From Panopea generosa (Eukaryota; Mollusca; Bivalvia; Adapedonta; Hiatellidae): a stretch of 64,000 nt of DNA. The notes below the pieces were generated by a model. That model made no database searches, was not told the DNA's origin, and saw only the letters and a list, made by a program, of their open reading frames with translations. Of the stretch, positions 62,197 to 64,000 are shown one piece after another. Both the position numbers and the translations under genes were made by a program. Position 1 is the first letter of the stretch; each line of letters opens with the position of its first letter. The stretch is taken from contig CM055899.1 in NCBI GenBank assembly GCA_029582155.1, positions 73,464,886 through 73,528,885 of the forward strand, in the 5' to 3' direction.

Positions 62197-63233
62197 AATC
62201 CATTTCGCGAGAAGAATATTATACGAGAGTAGTATGCGAATCAAACTCGGCATCGATGATAAAATATTTTCAATATAACACAATGACAGTATTAATCAGT
62301 ATAAATCTCATGTACAAAATATTAAAAAATGGGTTTTGTGTTTTCAAGAGGCATAATAAATCCTCTAATACCCTTGATTAAAGTTTAATAAGCGTGAATT
62401 CTCAATAAAGCTGTTGAGTTGCTATGAGACCTATACACGGATACCACAAAGACAAGTAGACTGTACCAGGAAGAATCAGAAGACTAAAAAAGAACTCAGA
62501 TGAAAGCTGTAGTTAAGAAGAGAACACCAAATACCAGTAGTTCTTATATATTTTTGTACTCGTTCATATATAAATATTATGTAAAATTTCTTAAGTTCAA
62601 TTGATGAGGTTATTTGACTTTTCAGTTCTGTATATATAGGCTATAGATCAACGGTAAAATCTTTTAGCTTAAAATTTCCTTTTTTTTCTTAATATGTTAC
62701 TTAGTTCTTTTACATTTGTACTAAATGATAATAGGTATTTATTGTCAATCATTGAATGTGTTGAATGTCATGAAAGCAGATTTTCTTTATCATTCATAAA
62801 GGTTCCACAAAAGTTTATCTCATGTATGTTAATACTTTAGTATTTTCACCAGAGATTTGACTTATACACGTAGTGAGTAATTTGGTTTACCATAAGATAA
62901 GAACACCATACCATATGTGTAGGAGTTTTTTCATATAGGAGTTTTGGTATACATTGATTGTACATGTATAGTCATCGGTACAATTGTATTCGGATGTACA
63001 TGATATACTTATAGATTTAATATGTGAAATATATTCCTGAAGACTGAAATCATTCATGATGTGATGATTGTTATTGAGTGAACAGATTTGAGAAGTAGAT
63101 ATTGCCAACAACATTTAATGTAGACATGTTCAATACAAAACAATGTATTTGTTCTTTGTATTGTGTATAGTTGACTTCTGTAAATCGATGAAGTATAGAT
63201 GTGTTTTTTATTTAATAGGTGTGATCTATCAAT
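62197..63233 (+). other. BEL/Pao 3' noncoding region
   Basis: About 1 kb between integrase and the purine tract without a supported frame. I see no env-like signal peptide, transmembrane or Cys pattern. Confidence 0.6.
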
Positions 63234-63241
63234 GAGGGGGG
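63234..63241 (+). promoter_or_regulatory. polypurine tract
   Basis: GAGGGGGG ends two bases before the 3' LTR, the normal place for plus-strand priming. Confidence 0.8.
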
Positions 63242-63243
63242 TA

Positions 63244-63449
63244 TGTTTAGAAGTGTACTGCGTTGCGTGTTGGTGACAGTGTTTATTTTGTTAATCTTAC
63301 GATAGTGTATTTCTAATGGTTGTTCCGTGTTTTTTCGGTGTTATAGTAAAAATGTTATCGATGATGGATCGTGAATAAAATCGAAGTTAAAATCGACATT
63401 TTCCTTCGTTGTTATCGTTATGGGCCAAACAGAACATAGCTTACGAACA
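63244..63449 (+). repeat. 3' LTR
   Basis: Same 206-bp length and ends as the 5' LTR; followed at once by the TTAAG duplication. Confidence 0.95.
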
Positions 63450-63771
63450 TTAAGTGTAGGTATTTTATGAAATGTACTTTGTGCATTGTAGCTCAAGTAG
63501 TTCATGCAGTGTATGTTATTTAGGAAGTTTAATTTGTTTAGTATAGGTATTTTAGGTAGTTTAGTTTGTTAATTGTATGTAGTTAATGTTATCTACTTTG
63601 TTTATATTAGTTCATTTAGTTCATGCAATGTAGGTAGTTTAGGCTGTTTAGTGCAGAGTATCTTATATAAAGTACTTTATATGTTTTTAGTTCAGTTAGT
63701 TAATGCAGTGTAAGTAGTTTAGCTTATTTATATTTTTGATGTATATTATTTTGATATATATTATTATTTAG
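63450..63771. repeat. TAG-type array resuming after the BEL/Pao insertion
   Basis: TTAAGTGTAGGTATTTTATG and later TTTAGTATAGGTATTTTAGG units continue the array broken at 56613, matching the type at 37591-38385. Confidence 0.85.
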
Positions 63772-64000
63772 TGTGCAAAAACGTACATTCACAGACAATC
63801 ACGTGCACTTATTTATTGCATTGTTGTTGATTTTCTCATTTGTTCTAGTATCATGACAATGATATATATAAGAAAAGAAGTTAAAATTTTGTTTTTTCTC
63901 CCTGTTCTATAAGCTCGACTGATTTATCTTTAACTATAAAAGTAATAAACCATGGTTGGGAGAGTGGAGAGAGGGGGAAAAGAGAATATTACCGGCTATG
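63772..64000. repeat. dispersed module M3, copy 2 (runs off the window)
   Basis: Collinear with 48500-48800: GTGTGCAAAAACGTAC, GATTTTCTCATTTGTTCTAG, AAAAGAAGTTAAAAT, AATAAACCATGG and GAGAATATTACCGGC. Here it follows a TAG-type array. It is cut by the window end. Confidence 0.8.

Larger units (their letters stand above)
56614..63449 (+). mobile_element. BEL/Pao LTR retrotransposon, structurally complete (6836 bp)
   Basis: Two 206-bp LTRs with TG...CA ends are flanked by the 5-bp direct duplication TTAAG (56609-56613 and 63450-63454). A primer-binding-site candidate follows the first LTR and a purine tract precedes the second. The coding order is gag with a DUF1759-like region, two zinc knuckles, DDGS-type protease, RT with YMDD, RNase H, HHCC integrase and a DUF5641-like end, which is the standard BEL/Pao order. 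No env-like frame is present after integrase. The reading frame is interrupted by several single-base frame changes and two in-frame stops, so this copy could not express a full polyprotein as assembled. Confidence 0.95.

Noticed and set aside
62197..63233. env-like gene in the BEL/Pao element
   Set aside because: No frame longer than about 75 codons and no signal peptide, Cys pattern or membrane anchor.

Overview
This window looks like AT-rich, repeat-dominated animal nuclear DNA, most probably from a bivalve or another mollusc. The support is indirect: many tRNA-headed SINEs, non-LTR retrotransposon tails, a BEL/Pao element, a Penelope-like element, spliceosomal intron signals and very long minisatellites. 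I see no bacterial operon, rRNA gene, true tRNA gene or CRISPR array, and no confidently intact host gene. Nearly every recognisable protein-coding stretch comes from a mobile element and most are broken.

Layout. 0-7 kb: remnants of two non-LTR retrotransposon C-termini, three SINE heads, an exact 50-bp tandem repeat, and an unrecognised minus-strand coding region (6377-6978) split by a one-base frame change at an A7 run. 7.6-14.7 kb: a degraded three-exon gene encoding a Ty3/Ginger-type integrase followed by an OTU-type cysteine protease domain; two GT-AG introns swollen by repeats interrupt it. 14.9-20.4 kb: dispersed repeats, microsatellites and an L1-like ORF1 remnant. 20.46-21.41 kb and 40.77-42.50 kb: two diverged copies of one non-autonomous element with terminal inverted repeats. 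22.4-38.4 kb: two very large tandem arrays (21-bp units over 7.6 kb, TAGTGTA-type units over 3.1 kb) and a smaller one, separated by copies of shared dispersed modules.

42.7-47.2 kb: the 5' part of a Penelope-like reverse transcriptase, then a minus-strand transposase-like pseudogene of the kind annotated DUF7869, whose N-terminal part carries a 16-residue tandem repeat. 48.5-53.7 kb: a 17-bp minisatellite readable in all three frames, an ~80-bp tandem block, a full-length SINE, and two small ORFs with hydrophobic N-termini (one strongly Arg/Trp-rich). 56.6-63.4 kb: a complete BEL/Pao LTR retrotransposon with near-identical 206-bp LTRs, TG...CA ends and a TTAAG target duplication, inserted inside a TAG-type array. 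Its gag-pol order is standard (gag, zinc knuckles, protease, RT, RNase H, integrase) but the frame is broken repeatedly.

Nothing here works as a pathway; the story is element on element. The best candidates for something new are the intron-bearing integrase-OTU gene, the repeated coupling of different tandem arrays to the same dispersed modules (a Helitron/HINE-like architecture), the TIR element pair, the repeat-bearing DUF7869-type gene, and the cationic small ORF.
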